Shown here: positions 26,713-37,636 of the stretch, piece after piece
Layout: every line of letters begins with the position of its first letter
Numbering within the stretch: position 1 is the stretch's first letter
Assembly (NCBI GenBank): GCA_965226785.1
Contig: CBDDEC010000004.1
Location: 1,116,001 to 1,180,000 of the forward strand
Length of the DNA stretch: 64,000 nt
Source of the DNA: CBDDEC01 sp965226785
GTDB taxonomy: Bacteria > Chloroflexota > Dehalococcoidia > UBA2979
Direction: 5' to 3'
Made by a program: the position numbers and the translations under genes
The notes under the pieces: model-generated
What the model was told of the DNA's origin: nothing
Database searches by the model: none
The model's input: the letters and a program-made list of their open reading frames with translations, nothing else

Positions 26713-27126
26713 CTAGCCAGCGAGCAGCGGCAGCAGCCCACCGTACGAGGCGACGAACACCCCCGCGAGCGCCCACAGCGGCCACTCGAGGCGCCCTCGC
26801 ACGAACCAGCCGAGCGCCAGTAGCGTGACCCCGGCGACGGCGATGCCGAGGCTGAATCCGGGCTGCGCGCCGGCGTGGTAGAGCCCGCCGAGGATCAATC
26901 CGACGATCGTCAGCACGAGCAACGCGCCGTTGACGACGATGATGCCGACGAGCGGCAGGCTCGCGCGTATCTCGGTCAGTCGCGAGCGCCACGCTGTGGT
27001 GCGCGCCATGACCGTCACGACGATCGCGGTCGCGGCGAACGAGGCGGCGGCTCCGGCGATCCAGCCGGCGAGCAGCGCGCGCAGCAGCTCGCCATTGACG
27101 TCGATCGTCGGCACGTCCGGGATCAC
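26713..27126 (-). CDS. Four-helix membrane protein, unknown
   Basis: A 137-residue hydrophobic protein with four predicted helices: LLAGWIAGAAASFAATAIVV, LVGIIVVNGALLVLTIVGLI, SLGIAVAGVTLLALGWFV and WPLWALAGVFVASYGGLLPL. The ATG overlaps the ispE stop (ATGA), so it is translated after ispE. No family is recognised. Confidence 0.7.
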   Translation of the reverse strand: MIPDVPTIDVNGELLRALLAGWIAGAAASFAATAIVVTVMARTTAWRSRLTEIRASLPLVGIIVVNGALLVLTIVGLILGGLYHAGAQPGFSLGIAVAGVTLLALGWFVRGRLEWPLWALAGVFVASYGGLLPLLAG

Positions 27127-28048
27127 TCGGCTACCTCGATCTCCTCGATCGTCAGCGCCGCCTGGCGACCCAGCGTCTGGGTGTCGAAGACGGTCGCGCC
27201 CGCCGCCTCGAAGTCGCGGCGGAGCCTCGAACGTTGCGCCCGCTCGTGGACGAACATGAACACCGCCGGGCCGCTGCCGCAGAGGTGCAGCCGCGGCGCG
27301 CCAGCGGCGCTGTAGCGTGCGTAGTGCGCCACGAGCTCCGGCTCGGTCCGCTCGATCACGCGTTCGAAGACGTTGATGAGGTCACGGGTCGGCGGAGGCG
27401 CTCGGCGTGCGAGGCGACGCGAGAGTCGTCTCGACGATTCGCCATGGCTGAAATCCTCCAGGTGCAGCGCGCCGTAGCGGGCCGCCGTCTTGCCCTCGAT
27501 CGGTCCGGTCGGGGGGAGCAGGATGAGCAGGCGCAGCGGAGCGAGGTCAGGCAGCGGCTCGACGATCTCACCACGGCCGGTGCAGCGGGCCGCCCCGCCA
27601 GCGAGGAAGAACGGCACGTCTGAGCCCAGGCTTGCCGCCACCTCGACGAGTCGCTCGGCGGGCCAAGCGAGGTCCCACAGTCGCGCGAGGCCACGCAGCA
27701 CCGCTGCCGCGTCCGACGAGCCGCCGCCGAGCCCGGCGGGCGAGGGGATGCGCTTCTCGACGGTGACGTCAACACCGTCGGTGCGCCCGCCGCCTCCGCG
27801 AGCGCTCGCGCCGCGCGGCCGGCGAGGTCATCCGTCGCGTTGATGCCGGCGGATCTCGGGCCGGTCAGGGTCACGCTGATCTCGGCTGCTGCCCGAAGCG
27901 TGACCGCGTCGCCCAGATCGAGCGTGGTCATCACGGTGTCGATGTCGTGGTACCCGTCGTCGCGGCGTGCCGTGACCTCGAGGGCGAGGTTGATCTTCGC
28001 CGGGGCCACCAGCCGCAGTGCGCGCTCGCCGACAGCGTCGCCGCTCAC
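27123..28048 (-). pseudogene. ispE: ispE, 4-(cytidine 5'-diphospho)-2-C-methyl-D-erythritol kinase, split by one frameshift
   Basis: GHMP kinase of the MEP isoprenoid pathway. The N-terminal part reads LVAPAKINLALEV and DDGYHDIDTVMTTLDLGD in one frame, as far as ALAEAAGAP. The protein then continues in another frame with DGVDVTVEKRIPSPAGLGGG, SSDAAAVLRGL (the ATP-binding GHMP loop), SDVPFFLAGG and LCGSGPAVF. The join is near 27775-27786, where one base is missing (or four bases, if an ACGG repeat unit was lost). Both halves are otherwise intact and conserved. Because the gene is normally essential when this pathway is used, a sequence error is more likely than true decay. GTG start overlaps the rsmA stop. 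Confidence 0.9.
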
Positions 28049-28935
28049 GCGAGGACCAGGGCCTCGGGGTGGCGTTCATGCAAGAGGTGGTACAGCCGCT
28101 CCCAGTCCTCGAGGCTGAGGTGCTGCGCCCGTAGCGTTGGATCGAGCCCCACCGCTTCGATCGCGGACCGTATGTCAGCGTTGGGGAGGTCGAGGGCGCT
28201 CGGCAGCGCGTTGTGCAGCTGCTTGCGTGGCTGGGCGAACCCCGCCCGCAGCAGGTGGAAAAAGACCTCGAGTTGCTTCTCGTCGAGATCGACTGCGGAG
28301 GCGGGCAGGCGGTTGATGCCGATCAGCGCCGACTGCACCTTTGGTTCGGGCCAGAAGGCGTCGGCCGGCACGTCGAGGAGATACTCGGGCTCGCCGTAGA
28401 GGCGGATCGAGTTCGAGAGCAGCGACTGTCGCCCCGCCGGCGCGGTGATGCGCTTCGCCACCTCGCGCTGGACCAGGACCACGATGCGCTCGGGCGGTAT
28501 CTCCGCCTCCAGCAGGCGTCGCAGGATCGGCTGCGTGATGTAGTAGGGCAGGTTGCCAACGGCGACATAGGGCGCCGCCGCGCCAGCTTCCTCGAGCAGC
28601 TCCTCCGGCTCGAAGTCGAGCATGTCTGCCGCGAGGACCGTCAGACCGTCTTCGTTCAGCAGCCGCTCGCGGGTCAGCGCAGCCAGCTCCTCGTCGATCT
28701 CGACGGCAACGACGGTGCCGGCGCGCTGCGCCAACTCCTCGGTCAGCCCGCCCGGACCGGCGCCGATCTCGAGGACGGTCGAGTCCTCGCTCAGCTCACA
28801 GGCATTGGCGATGTTGCCCAGGATGAACTCGTCGATCAGGAAGTGTTGGCCCAGCGCCTTCCTCGGCGGCAGGCCGAGGCGGCGCAGGTACTCGGGCAGT
28901 TCGAGCTCGGCGCTCCCGCGGCGTCGAGGGGTCAT
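28045..28935 (-). CDS. rsmA: 16S rRNA dimethyladenosine transferase RsmA (KsgA)
   Basis: Dimethylates two adjacent adenines near the 16S 3' end during 30S maturation. Motifs: ALGQHFLID, the SAM loop EIGAGPGGLT, AVEID, and the catalytic NLPYYI. The C-terminal domain ends with DPTLRAQHLSLEDWERLY. ATG 28935 (296 residues) is chosen because AAAGG lies about 8 bases before it and the family starts there; upstream residues are low-complexity. The gene is 51 bp downstream of the SRP RNA and coupled to ispE, the classic rsmA-ispE arrangement. Confidence 0.95.
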   Translation of the reverse strand: MTPRRRGSAELELPEYLRRLGLPPRKALGQHFLIDEFILGNIANACELSEDSTVLEIGAGPGGLTEELAQRAGTVVAVEIDEELAALTRERLLNEDGLTVLAADMLDFEPEELLEEAGAAAPYVAVGNLPYYITQPILRRLLEAEIPPERIVVLVQREVAKRITAPAGRQSLLSNSIRLYGEPEYLLDVPADAFWPEPKVQSALIGINRLPASAVDLDEKQLEVFFHLLRAGFAQPRKQLHNALPSALDLPNADIRSAIEAVGLDPTLRAQHLSLEDWERLYHLLHERHPEALVLA

Positions 28936-28986
28936 CGCGGCGCCCTTTCTGCATGCCGCCGCTGCGGGGGCGTGTGGTGGTGGAAC

Positions 28987-29253
28987 GGTCGTGCCCCGTC
29001 GTCGCATCGAGTCGCGGGCTTGCTCACGCTGGCCAACTCAAACCCGGCACTCCTGCGGCACCCGATGTGACCGACGTACCGCTGCTGCCTTCCGACCCTG
29101 ACGGGGTTAGCCGGGCATCGCCGCGCAGGACCAGATTATCAACGCCGCCTGGCGCTCGCAGTCCCCTCGACACCGACACTCGGACGGGTATTCAGTCCCG
29201 CTAAAGCGGATTGCGGGTTACAGGGCACCGCTAACTCCCCACCTAGCACGACC
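28987..29253 (-). ncRNA. ffs: Signal recognition particle RNA, large bacterial type with Alu domain
   Basis: Read on the minus strand, the 5' part (GTGCTAGGTGGGGAGTTAGC, then TGCCCTGTAACCCGCAATCC) matches the Alu domain of the Bacillus-type scRNA. The centre has the Ffh-binding hairpin CCCGTCAGGGTCGGAAGGCA with its GGAA tetraloop, at about 29085-29105. TCCTGCG and CGCAGGA pair around it as helix 5. The ends close by an 8-bp helix: GGTCGTGC at 29253-29246 with GCACGACC at 28994-28987. The resulting 267 nt is close to the roughly 270 nt of the B. subtilis RNA. With FtsY in this window it forms part of the SRP targeting route. Confidence 0.93.
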
Positions 29254-29261
29254 TGACTTCG

Positions 29262-29267
29262 ATCGTA
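29262..29267 (-). promoter_or_regulatory. -10 element of the SRP RNA promoter
   Basis: Minus-strand TACGAT ends 8 bases before the predicted 5' end of the SRP RNA, the right distance for a -10 box. It is identical to the -10 of the rnc promoter. No good -35 is seen at 17 bases; TTCGCA at 15 bases is the nearest match. Confidence 0.5.
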
Positions 29268-29407
29268 ACGAGCTGAGCGCGCTGCGAACAGGGACCGTCG
29301 AGGAACGGGCGCTGCGGTACACTCGGCGCATCGAGGTTCGTATGCGCGACGAACATCCCGCGCGCCCTCGACATGTCACAGTCACCCCGCGGTAGATCGG
29401 AGCGAGC

Positions 29408-30844
29408 GTGCAGGTTCTGTCGATCAGCCACCGCATGCAGAATCGCGAGCTGCACAACGCGACGATCTTCAACGCGCCCTCGATCCAGGACTTCGACGCG
29501 GTCATCGTCGACACCCACGCCATGTTCGAATCGATCCGCGAGGCGGCAGCGGCAGCCGGCGAGTTCAAGACCTACAACGACCTGCCGGTGGTCAACGGCG
29601 CCTCCATCGACGGCTTCACTGCCATCGCCGATGTGCTGCACCGCCGTCGCGAGGAGTTTGCGCAGGCCCTCGAGCGCGGCACCCCGATCGCGATCATCCC
29701 CGCGCCGGTCGAACAACTGACGAACATCGCTGGCTTCCAGGGGCTGGACCGCTACTGGTTCCTCCCCGCGCCGGAGGGCGTCGCCTGGAACGCTTCGACG
29801 ATCGTGGGAGGCGAGGGCGGGAACGTCTCGATCAGCGACTATCACCATCCCTTCGTCGACGTGATCAACGCCGCGGGTGGCGAGTTGCGCTACCGCGCGC
29901 ACCTCAATGAGCGCGCTGCTGGCTTCCCCTCGGACGCGCGGGTCTTCGCGCGCTCCGCCGGCGGTGCTGCCGTTGGCGTCGAGTTCCCGGTGCTGAACGG
30001 CCGCGTCATCTTCTTCCCCGGGCCGCGTGAAGCGGGCGCGCGCTGGCTGTCGCGGCGCGAGGGTGAAGCGATCGTCGAGGCGTTCCGCGACATCCTCGAG
30101 CGCGAAGAGGAGATGACCCCCTCCTGGGTGACGAAGGTGGCAGTGCCCAGCCTCGAGGGCCGCGTGGAGAGCCTGAAGCGCGCCGAGCAGGCGCTAGTGA
30201 AGGCGCAGGCCGAGGTCGATGCGGCGCAGGACGCCCGCGACGCGGTCGCGGTGTTGCGCGACGTGCTCTGGACCCGCGGTGCTCGCGCGCTCAAACGCGG
30301 CGTGACCGCCTGCGCGCTCGCGCTCGGCTTCGAAGTCAACGAAACCGACCAGGGCGACCTCGTGCTCTCGGCTGACGGGGTCGACATCCACGTCGAGGCC
30401 GAGGCCTCACGCGAGGCGATCGAGATGGCGCCGCACTATGCGCTGCGGGCACGCCTGGACGCGGTGATCGAAGACCGCGCAGTCGCGCCTCGTGGGATGG
30501 TCGTGGTCACGGGCCAACGCATGCTCGACCCGAAGCTGCGCCGCCAGGAATACCAGGACTCGCTGCGCGTCGCCGCTGAGTCAGTCGGGTTCGCCCTCGT
30601 CCGCACTGGCGACCTCTTCCGCGCCGCGGTCGTGGCGCTGGAGGGCGCAGAGGCCGCCACTGTAGCAGCGGTGCGAGAGCGCCTGGCGACGACCGATGGC
30701 GTCGTCGACCTCGATGATCTGATCGGCGCCGCAGACGGCGCAGAGGCCGAGGACGGCACAGACGTTGCGGACGGCGCTGAGGCTGCGGACGATGTAGAGG
30801 CTGCGGACGGCACCGCGAAGGGCGAAGACGCCGCCTCCGCTTAG
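29408..30844 (+). CDS. Unknown protein with coiled coil, possible nuclease-like domain and acidic repeat tail
   Basis: A 478-residue protein that I do not recognise. GTG start with GGAG 5 bases upstream. Residues 1-230 form an alpha/beta domain (FDAVIVDTHAMFESIREAA, TPIAIIPAPVEQL). Residues about 245-285 are a charged coiled coil (VESLKRAEQALVKAQAEVD). Residues about 290-420 resemble a restriction-endonuclease-like core (GVDIHVEAEAS, later RGMVVVTGQ and LRRQEYQDSL), which is only a suggestion. The last 50 residues are Ala/Asp/Glu repeats. It is the only plus-strand gene between the SRP RNA and thrS regions, and is divergent from the SRP RNA. Confidence 0.7.
   Translation: MQVLSISHRMQNRELHNATIFNAPSIQDFDAVIVDTHAMFESIREAAAAAGEFKTYNDLPVVNGASIDGFTAIADVLHRRREEFAQALERGTPIAIIPAPVEQLTNIAGFQGLDRYWFLPAPEGVAWNASTIVGGEGGNVSISDYHHPFVDVINAAGGELRYRAHLNERAAGFPSDARVFARSAGGAAVGVEFPVLNGRVIFFPGPREAGARWLSRREGEAIVEAFRDILEREEEMTPSWVTKVAVPSLEGRVESLKRAEQALVKAQAEVDAAQDARDAVAVLRDVLWTRGARALKRGVTACALALGFEVNETDQGDLVLSADGVDIHVEAEASREAIEMAPHYALRARLDAVIEDRAVAPRGMVVVTGQRMLDPKLRRQEYQDSLRVAAESVGFALVRTGDLFRAAVVALEGAEAATVAAVRERLATTDGVVDLDDLIGAADGAEAEDGTDVADGAEAADDVEAADGTAKGEDAASA
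30733..30816 (+). repeat. Degenerate acidic repeat at the 3' end of the unknown gene
   Basis: Imperfect units of 12-18 bp built on GCAGACGGC / GCGGACGGC / GCTGCGGAC encode runs such as ADGAEAEDGT, ADGAEAADD and AADGTA. The tract is in frame and makes the C-terminal tail strongly acidic. It looks like slippage-driven expansion of a disordered tail. Confidence 0.55.
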
Positions 30845-30860
30845 CCTCCCGCGAGACGAG

Positions 30861-32051
30861 CTAGATGAGCGAGCGAACGACCTCGGTCGGCGCTTCGTAA
30901 TCGACGCCATCCACCTCAAAGCCGAAGAGCTGACGGAAGTCGCGCTCGAACTTCGCGTAATCGGTCACTTCGTCCAACGTTTCGGTGGTGACCGAGTCCC
31001 AGATCGCCTGCACGGTGGACTGCACCGCCGGCGTCATCTCCCGGTCGTCGAGGCGGATGCGCCCCTCGTCGTCGAGCGCCGCTTCGGCGCCGGGCCCAAT
31101 GTGGTCACGGAACATCCGCACGGCCTGGTCGATGGCGTTCTCGTGCGTGCCCTGCTCCTGCATCACGCGGAAGAGGATGCTCATGTACAGCGGCACGGCC
31201 GGGATCGCCGACGACGACTGCGTGACGATGGCCGTATTGACGCTGACGTAGGCGCGTCCGTTGCGGTCGGCGAGCGCGGTGTTGAGGTCGTGCGCCGTGG
31301 CCTCGAGGTGCTCCTTGGCACGGCCGATGGTGCCTCGGCGGTAGAGCGGCGCTGAGAGCTCCGGGCCGATGTAGGAGAGCGCGACGGTGCGAACGCCATC
31401 GGCGAGCAGCCCCGCCTCCCCGAGCTGGCCGATCCAGTCCTGCCAGTCCTCGCCGCCCATCACCTTGATCGTCGACTCGATCTCCTCCTCGTCGGCCGGG
31501 TCCATGGCCGCCTCGACGACAGCGCGGCTGCGAAGGTTAAAGGCGCGCCCCTCGTAGCGCTCGCCGATCGGCTTGAGGACGCTGCTCCAGTGCCCACCGT
31601 CGGGGCGGTTGCGTCGCGGTGCGGCGAGGCTGTAAACCAGCACGTCGATCGGCGCGAAGTCGTCGCGGAGCGCGGCGATCACCTCGTCCTTCGTCTCCTG
31701 CGCGAACGCATCAGCGTTGATCGTTTGGAAGTGGATGCCGGCGTCGGCTGCGAGGCGGTGCGCCTCCGCGAGGTTGTACCAGCCAGCGGTGGCCGTCTTC
31801 TCCTCGGTCGGTTCGCGTTCGAAGCACACGCCGAGCGTGCTGGCGCCGTAACCAAATGCGGCGACGAGCGTCAGCGCCAGGCCGTATCCGGTCGAGGAAC
31901 CGACCACGAGCACGTTACCGAGCGACCCGGCATCGCTGAGCTGCTCGCGCACCTGCTCCACCTGGCGCCGGATGTTGGCGGCGCAGCCGTCGGGGTGCGC
32001 TGTCAGCGAGATGAACCCGCGGATGCGTGGCTTGACTACCTGCTCAGCCAT
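30861..32051 (-). CDS. fabV: Enoyl-ACP/enoyl-CoA reductase FabV family
   Basis: NADH-dependent trans-2-enoyl reductase of fatty-acid synthesis, 396 residues as usual for FabV/TER. The nucleotide loop is VLVVGSSTGYGLA. The catalytic Tyr-x8-Lys is found in LYRRGTIGRAKEHLE, the FabV spacing rather than the Tyr-x6-Lys of FabI. VYSLAAPRR and the C-terminal YAKFERDFRQLFGFEVDGVDY are also family features. ATG with AGGAG 6 bases upstream. It stands between divergent or unrelated genes with no other fab gene nearby. Confidence 0.94.
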   Translation of the reverse strand: MAEQVVKPRIRGFISLTAHPDGCAANIRRQVEQVREQLSDAGSLGNVLVVGSSTGYGLALTLVAAFGYGASTLGVCFEREPTEEKTATAGWYNLAEAHRLAADAGIHFQTINADAFAQETKDEVIAALRDDFAPIDVLVYSLAAPRRNRPDGGHWSSVLKPIGERYEGRAFNLRSRAVVEAAMDPADEEEIESTIKVMGGEDWQDWIGQLGEAGLLADGVRTVALSYIGPELSAPLYRRGTIGRAKEHLEATAHDLNTALADRNGRAYVSVNTAIVTQSSSAIPAVPLYMSILFRVMQEQGTHENAIDQAVRMFRDHIGPGAEAALDDEGRIRLDDREMTPAVQSTVQAIWDSVTTETLDEVTDYAKFERDFRQLFGFEVDGVDYEAPTEVVRSLI

Positions 32052-32140
32052 CGGTCACTCCTCGCCGCGCACGCCTCGCGCGCGCGTGTCGCACCGACTC
32101 TACGCGTGCGGCATTCGAGGTGGGAACCAAGCCGCCGCGG

Positions 32141-32551
32141 TCAGTCGCCGCGAGACGCATCGACCCCGACCACGCGTCCGTCCGCGTCCGTCACGTAGCG
32201 ACCGTTGGACAGGTCGAGCAGGACGAGCACGTTGTCGAACGGATCGCGTACGACCGCTACGCGCCCGACCGGGATGTCCTCCGGCGGGCGCACCACCACT
32301 CCACCGGCAGCCACGAACCGCGGTACCGCCTCGTCGACGCTCGCGACGAGCAGATTCGGTTCGAGTTCTTGACGTCGCGTCTCGAGCACGAGTTCTGTCG
32401 ACGCCTCGGGCATCCCGAGGCCAGCCCAGTCGTCATCGCGCCAGCGCAACTCGTGGCCGAGCGCGTCGCGATAGAACGCGAGGCCGGCTTCGAGGTCATC
32501 GACCGGGATCTGGATCGCGTCGACCGCTCGGAAGAGCGGCTGCTCGCTCAC
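32141..32551 (-). CDS. VOC-family (glyoxalase/bleomycin-resistance-like) protein
   Basis: A 136-residue protein with the paired beta-alpha-beta-beta-beta modules of the vicinal oxygen chelate fold: VDAIQIPVDDLEAGLAFYRD at the start, ALGHELRW, and VAVVRDPFDNVLVLLDLS at the end. Reaction and metal are not predictable. It overlaps the upstream DinB-like gene by 4 bp (ATGA), so the two are translated together. Confidence 0.85.
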   Translation of the reverse strand: MSEQPLFRAVDAIQIPVDDLEAGLAFYRDALGHELRWRDDDWAGLGMPEASTELVLETRRQELEPNLLVASVDEAVPRFVAAGGVVVRPPEDIPVGRVAVVRDPFDNVLVLLDLSNGRYVTDADGRVVGVDASRGD

Positions 32552-33045
32552 CCGCGGCTGGCGCCGCCGGCGATCTGCTGCGCGTGGTCGGCGCTGTGCA
32601 CGATGGCCATCCAGAACGCGCCTTCGACGTCCTTGCCGATGGCCTGCCCGCGCGTCGCGGCGTAGCTCACCTGCGTATCGCCGAGGCCCGTGGAGTTCGA
32701 CAACACGTCGTCCGTCGCGGCCTCGAGGGCGGCGCGGCAGCTCGCGATGCTGTTGTCGAGTGACGTGAGGGCAGTCGCCGCGGAGGTGACGTCGGGCGGT
32801 CCCGGCGGCGAGATCTCGGCGCCGATGCCCGCTGCCGCCATGCCGGAGAAGAAGCCGACCGCGCCGATGGCGTGGTTGGCGGCCTCCTGTGGCGTCCAGG
32901 GATCACCGCTGGCGCGCGGATTCACCTCGTCGGCTTCCGGCGGCAGTACCGCAGCCTCCCAGTAGCCCTCGGCGCCGGTGATGGCATCGCGGAGAGCGGT
33001 CTCGCTCTGATCGATTCTGCTGGCCAGTTCCTGGACAGTGGTCAT
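32548..33045 (-). CDS. DinB-like four-helix protein
   Basis: A 165-residue mostly helical protein resembling DinB/DUF664 metal-binding proteins. WTPQEAANHAIGAVGF supplies the first histidine and VHSADHAQQI the H-x3-H pair near the C-terminus. The family often carries out thiol-dependent (bacillithiol or mycothiol) reactions, but nothing here names the cofactor. First gene of a pair with the VOC protein. Confidence 0.75.
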   Translation of the reverse strand: MTTVQELASRIDQSETALRDAITGAEGYWEAAVLPPEADEVNPRASGDPWTPQEAANHAIGAVGFFSGMAAAGIGAEISPPGPPDVTSAATALTSLDNSIASCRAALEAATDDVLSNSTGLGDTQVSYAATRGQAIGKDVEGAFWMAIVHSADHAQQIAGGASRG

Positions 33046-33108
33046 CTGTATGTCCTCCGGCGAAGGATCCTAGGGCAGGCGTCGAGGGTGGGCCAGCGCC
33101 GGCGGTTG

Positions 33109-34922
<1,814 letters not shown>

Positions 34923-35003
34923 ATGACGATCGTAGCTGCCTCGGCGACGGCGCGCGATACGCCGAGGCACGGTGCCAGGCGTGCGAGTGCGACGCAAACG
35001 ACA

Positions 35004-35026
35004 GACCCCGCGCACGGCGCGGGGTC
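35004..35026 (-). terminator. Rho-independent-type terminator after the oppF-like gene
   Basis: Perfect 10-bp stem (GACCCCGCGC / GCGCGGGGTC) with a 3-base loop. On the minus strand it is followed by TGTCGTTTG. It lies 28 bp beyond the stop of the oligopeptide ATPase gene and just before lepA. Confidence 0.7.
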
Positions 35027-35053
35027 TGCTTCATTTCGTTGCGCCGCGGATGC

Positions 35054-36070
35054 TTACACGCGGTGGCAGGCCACCCAGTGATTCGTTGATACCTCGCGCC
35101 ACTCGGGCACGCGCTCACGGCACTCGTCGATGACGATCGGGCAGCGTGTGTTGAACACGCAGCCCGGCGGGGGGCGGAGCGGGGACGGCACGTCACCGGT
35201 GAGGATGATGCGATCGCGTGTGCGCTCCAGCTCGGGGTCGGTGATCGGCACGGCGGAGAGCAGCGCCTTCGTGTATGGGTGGAGCGGGTTCTCGTACAGC
35301 TCGTTCGAGTCCGCCAGCTCCATCATCTTGCCCAGGTACATCACCGCCACACGGTCGGAGATGTGCCGCACAACCGCGAGGTCGTGGGCGATGAACAGGT
35401 AGGTGAGGCCGAACTCGGATTGCAGATCCTCGAGCAGGTTGATGACCTGCGCTTGGATCGACACGTCCAGGGCGGACACCGGCTCGTCACAGACGATGAA
35501 CTCGGGCTCCACCGCCAGCGCGCGGCCGATGCCGATGCGCTGGCGCTGTCCGCCGGAGAACTCGTGTGGGTAGCGCTTGGCGAACAGTGGGTTGAGCCCC
35601 ACGGCGTTCATGATGAACTCGACACGGTCGCGTCGCTCGTCGCCCTTGTAGAGCCCGTGGATCGCCATCGGCTCGCCGATGATCTGTTCCACGCTCATCC
35701 GCGGGTTCAGGCTGGAGAACGGATCCTGGAAGATCATCTGCATGCGGCGGCGGAAGCGCCGGAGCTCGCGACCCTTGGTCTCGGTCAGCTCGACGCCCCC
35801 GAAGCGAACACTGCCGGCCGTTGGGCGGTGCAGCTGGAGGATGGCGCGGCCGGTCGTGGACTTCCCACACCCGGACTCACCCACCAGACCCAGCGTTTCG
35901 CCGCTCGTGACCTTGAACGACAGTCCGTCCACCGCCCGGACATCAGCGATCTTGCGCTGGATGAACAGACCGGCCGTAACCGGGAAGTACATCTGAAGGT
36001 CGGTGACCTCGAGCAGGGTCTCGCCCAGGGGGACGGTTGAGAGTTGGCGTGTTGGCGCTTCTGTTGTCAT
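35054..36070 (-). CDS. Oligopeptide/dipeptide ABC transporter ATP-binding protein (OppF/DppF type)
   Basis: ABC ATPase, 338 residues from ATG 36070 (GGGAG 6 bases upstream). Motifs are Walker A GESGCGKST, Q-loop IFQDPFSSLNPRM, signature EFSGGQRQRIG, Walker B EFIVCDEPVSALD and the H-loop IAHDLAVV. The C-terminal oligo_HPY region has HPYTKALLSAVP, with cysteines in CVFNTRC. Pairs with the OppD-type ATPase immediately upstream (14-bp gap). No permease or substrate-binding protein is in the window, so peptide specificity is assumed only from the family. Confidence 0.9.
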   Translation of the reverse strand: MTTEAPTRQLSTVPLGETLLEVTDLQMYFPVTAGLFIQRKIADVRAVDGLSFKVTSGETLGLVGESGCGKSTTGRAILQLHRPTAGSVRFGGVELTETKGRELRRFRRRMQMIFQDPFSSLNPRMSVEQIIGEPMAIHGLYKGDERRDRVEFIMNAVGLNPLFAKRYPHEFSGGQRQRIGIGRALAVEPEFIVCDEPVSALDVSIQAQVINLLEDLQSEFGLTYLFIAHDLAVVRHISDRVAVMYLGKMMELADSNELYENPLHPYTKALLSAVPITDPELERTRDRIILTGDVPSPLRPPPGCVFNTRCPIVIDECRERVPEWREVSTNHWVACHRV

Positions 36071-36084
36071 CGGGATCTCCCGCT

Positions 36085-37101
<1,017 letters not shown>

Positions 37102-37269
37102 GGGTTCCCTCGCGCCTCTCGCCCCCGCCGTCAGGTCCCTCGGGCGTTCCCGGTTAGGCATCCGTTCGGGCTTCTGTCACCGGTGGGCGGCTCCGAGCGT
37201 CGGACGCCCCAAGCGTGTGGCCGGTGTGCGCCCCGCCGCATCTTACGGCGAGCGTCGCAACTGTGGGAC

Positions 37270-37354
37270 TGGTGGGGAAGAGGAGACTCGAACTCCTACG
37301 CCTTGCGGCACGTGATCCTAAATCACGCTCGTCTGCCAATTCCGACACTTCCCC
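37270..37354 (-). tRNA. tRNA-Leu (anticodon UAG)
   Basis: Seven-base acceptor stem GGGGAAG / CTTCCCC, anticodon loop TTTAGGA giving UAG, and a long class II variable arm (TGCCGCAAGGCG). The T loop is TTCGAGT and a CCA end is encoded. 85 nt including CCA. Lies 68 bp after tRNA-Lys on the same strand and is probably co-transcribed with it. Confidence 0.95.
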
Positions 37355-37422
37355 ACGTCGGTCTCAGCACGCCCCGCCACGGGCCGTTCGGCCTCCTGCT
37401 GATCCTTGTTTCGCTGGCTCGT

Positions 37423-37497
37423 TGGTGAGCCCCCGGGGACTCGAACCCCGAACCGGCTGATTAAGAGTCAGCTGCTCTGCCATTGAGCTAGAGGCCC
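37423..37497 (-). tRNA. tRNA-Lys (anticodon CUU)
   Basis: Acceptor GGGCCTC pairs with GGGGCTC through two G-U pairs. The anticodon stem-loop CTGACTCTTAATCAG carries CUU, the T loop is TTCGAGT and CCA is encoded. 75 nt including CCA. Preceded by a good promoter. Confidence 0.95.
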
Positions 37498-37504
37498 GGC
37501 AGGA

Positions 37505-37534
37505 AACGTACCAGCGGGTCCGAGAGACTGTCAA
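37505..37534 (-). promoter_or_regulatory. Promoter of the tRNA-Lys/tRNA-Leu unit
   Basis: Minus-strand TTGACA (37534-37529), 18-base spacer, TACGTT (37510-37505). The end of the -10 is 7 bases before the tRNA-Lys 5' end, so the transcript starts at or just before the mature tRNA. Confidence 0.6.
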
Positions 37535-37565
37535 CGAAAATGGGCTCGTCGAGGGGTCCTCCGCT

Positions 37566-37594
37566 TTGACCTGCGGCGGGCGCACCCGTACGCT
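37566..37594 (+). promoter_or_regulatory. Promoter of tRNA-Val
   Basis: Plus-strand TTGACC (37566-37571), 17-base spacer, TACGCT (37589-37594). Predicted start near 37601 leaves a leader of about 36 bases before the tRNA. It is divergent from the tRNA-Lys promoter. Confidence 0.55.
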
Positions 37595-37636
37595 CTGTCA
37601 CTGTTCGCGATCCGCGCCCGCGCGAGAGGCGTTTTC

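Noticed and set aside
25857..26741. Second minus-strand frame across the PHP gene
   Set aside because: Composition is Arg/Gly-rich and lacks motifs; the PHP frame carries the metal ligands.
27770..27790. Programmed ribosomal frameshift in ispE
   Set aside because: No slippery heptamer or downstream pseudoknot is apparent, and two other genes show similar breaks.
29051..29130. Small 4.5S-type SRP RNA of about 80 nt
   Set aside because: The conserved flanking Alu domain and the closing helix show that it is the central part of a 267-nt large SRP RNA.
34923..35196. N-terminal extension of lepA in the second frame
   Set aside because: It reads the true N-terminal coding region out of frame and then the intergenic terminator; the conserved start is in the other frame.
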